Shown here in pieces: positions 14,682 through 14,756 of a stretch of 14,756 bases of DNA. Origin of the DNA: Fidelibacterota bacterium TCS52 (GTDB lineage Bacteria; Fidelibacterota; Fidelibacteria; Fidelibacterales; Fidelibacteraceae). The stretch covers positions 1 through 14,756 of the forward strand of contig LSCC01000010.1 in the NCBI GenBank assembly GCA_001577215.1, written 5' to 3'. The position numbers and the translations under genes were made by a program. The notes beneath the pieces are model-generated. The model worked only from the letters and a program-made list of their open reading frames with translations, was not told the DNA's origin and ran no database searches. The first letter of the stretch is position 1. Each line of letters opens with the position of its first letter.

Positions 14682-14756
14682 TATAACACGCGGTCATAAA
14701 ACATTGCGCGGGTAGTGGGATATTTGAACTAAACAACATTTAATCAATGGCTTAGC
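14682..14756 (+). repeat. First half of an attC-like or long palindromic repeat, cut by the window edge
   Basis: Just after the stop codon of the unknown gene the sequence turns G+C-richer: TATAACACGCGG (14682-14693), then CATAAAACATTGCGCGGGTA and a GTGGG block. CGCG at 14689-14692 can pair with CGCG at 14707-14710. TATAAC followed by a GC-rich arm right behind a gene is how integron attC sites (for example Vibrio cholerae repeats) begin, and similar palindromes occur between accessory genes in Bacteroidota relatives. The matching second half would lie to the right of the window. Confidence 0.4.

Overview
This is a compact, AT-rich (roughly one-third G+C) bacterial chromosomal segment. Genes start at Shine-Dalgarno sites (AAGGAG before ribH, GGAGGAG before the DUF262 gene, AGGAG before the NifU-like gene). 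A perfect sigma70-type promoter (TTGACA-N17-TATAAT) precedes rho, which argues against Bacteroidota-type promoters. Complete riboflavin synthesis, Rho, a biotin ligase without the repressor domain, and an EtfAB/acyl-CoA dehydrogenase cluster would fit an anaerobic or facultative Gram-negative lineage. A low-GC relative of the FCB group (Cloacimonadota- or Marinimicrobia-like) is my guess; the window does not prove it.

Left part, all on the minus strand (about 7470 down to 1): an FMN riboswitch with its own terminator/antiterminator precedes ribD-ribE-ribBA-ribH, a full lumazine/riboflavin pathway from GTP and ribulose 5-phosphate. ribE and ribBA overlap by 4 nt. A 127-nt gap with an inverted repeat separates ribBA from ribH. 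The operon then runs into a FAHD1/YcgM-like fumarylacetoacetate hydrolase family gene and an Ogg2-type 8-oxoguanine DNA glycosylase, 14 and 3 nt apart. After a 235-nt gap comes a separate 707-aa protein joining DUF262, an HNH nuclease and a Schlafen-type AlbA_2 domain, a probable nucleic-acid-targeting defence protein. A further reading frame on the same strand runs off the left edge.

Middle: rho is transcribed rightward from the consensus promoter, back to back with the riboflavin operon. birA faces it from the right with only 20 nt between the stop codons.

Right part, plus strand (9800 to 13698): etfB-etfA-acyl-CoA dehydrogenase-NifU-like gene form a tight operon with gaps of 30, 20 and 12 nt. 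EtfB carries the motif typical of electron-bifurcating ETFs, and the dehydrogenase is a long 574-aa form with a C-terminal helical extension.

From about 13700 the sequence becomes even more AT-rich and accessory in character. It holds a Shine-Dalgarno plus start that stops after 14 codons, a 48-aa frame coupled by an ATGA overlap to an unrecognised 215-aa gene, and at the right edge the first half of what looks like an integron attC-like or long palindromic repeat.
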